A program made the position numbers and the translations under genes. The notes beneath the pieces were generated by a model. That model saw only the letters and a list, made by a program, of their open reading frames with translations, had not been told where the DNA came from and did no database searches. A DNA stretch of 6,717 nt, taken from NCBI GenBank assembly GCA_900545865.1, contig URAN01000093.1:1-6717 (forward strand), written 5' to 3'. Of this stretch, positions 6,602-6,717 are shown piece after piece; positions within the stretch are counted from its first letter, which is position 1; the number at the start of each line of letters is the position of its first letter. Source of the DNA: an uncultured Eubacteriales bacterium (lineage in GTDB: Bacteria > Bacillota > Clostridia > Monoglobales > Monoglobaceae).

Positions 6602-6717
6602 ATGAAAAAACTGTTATCAATTATTTTAACAATTACAATTATTTGCTCTGCGGCAATAGCTGCATTTGCAGAGCAAGCATACTCTGATGAAAAATGTTCC
6701 GAATGGGCATATTACTA
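6602..6717 (+). CDS. Secreted protein, likely SLH-domain, N-terminal part
   Basis: AGGAGGG at 6588-6594 overlaps the stop codon of the substrate-binding gene and lies 7 bases from this ATG, so the two genes are co-transcribed and probably translationally coupled. The visible 38 residues start MKKLLSIILTITIICSAAIA, a signal peptide with a likely AFA/EQA cleavage near residue 23. They continue AYSDEKCSEWAYYY, which resembles the opening of an SLH module (F/YSD, then W-A near an aromatic). The gene runs off the window, so full length and any further domain are unknown. The pairing suggests a surface complex with the upstream binding protein. Confidence 0.7.
   Translation, partial: MKKLLSIILTITIICSAAIAAFAEQAYSDEKCSEWAYY

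Noticed and set aside
1..6717. CRISPR arrays, tRNA or rRNA genes, riboswitches
   Set aside because: No regularly spaced repeats, no cloverleaf-forming segments and no recognisable aptamer cores were seen on either strand.

Overview
The window looks like the chromosome of a low-to-moderate GC, Gram-positive anaerobe of the Clostridia, plausibly a gut lineage. This rests on strong AGGAGG ribosome-binding sites, clostridial-style sigma-A promoters, A/T-rich intergenic DNA with many intrinsic terminators, and S-layer-homology (SLH) surface proteins. No gene here fixes the species.

Left part (1 to about 1040): the 3' end of a C40 (NlpC/P60) cell-wall hydrolase of the type carried by Tn1549/CD1108-like integrative conjugative elements, followed by a terminator. 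Next comes a short gene of 64 codons interrupted by an in-frame TGA. Directly after it lies a sequence resembling an IS256-type terminal inverted repeat. This looks like the decaying edge of a mobile region.

Middle (about 1040 to 2200): a strong GC-rich hairpin, an orphan consensus promoter firing toward the 3' end of the next gene, and a TetR-family repressor on the minus strand. Upstream of the repressor is a 67-bp palindromic block holding two identical 16-bp operator-like dyads. No divergent target gene follows the block. Instead there is a long nested hairpin that can act as a terminator in either direction.

Right part (2200 to 6717): genes for the cell surface, all on the plus strand. 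The first is a secreted M3-family zinc peptidase with HEFGH and C-terminal SLH domains, under its own promoter and terminator. Its reading frame is broken once, at a run of six A's near 2807-2812; removing one A restores a 946-residue protein. A second promoter of very similar sequence then precedes a possible 35-codon ORF, a membrane-anchored PstS-like substrate-binding protein, and the start of another signal-peptide protein that seems to begin an SLH domain. The last two are closely coupled and probably form one operon. The picture is an SLH-anchored surface locus beside a mobile-element remnant. The most notable points are the single-base frameshift, the paired TetR operators without a target, and the ligand-binding domain tethered by three membrane helices.
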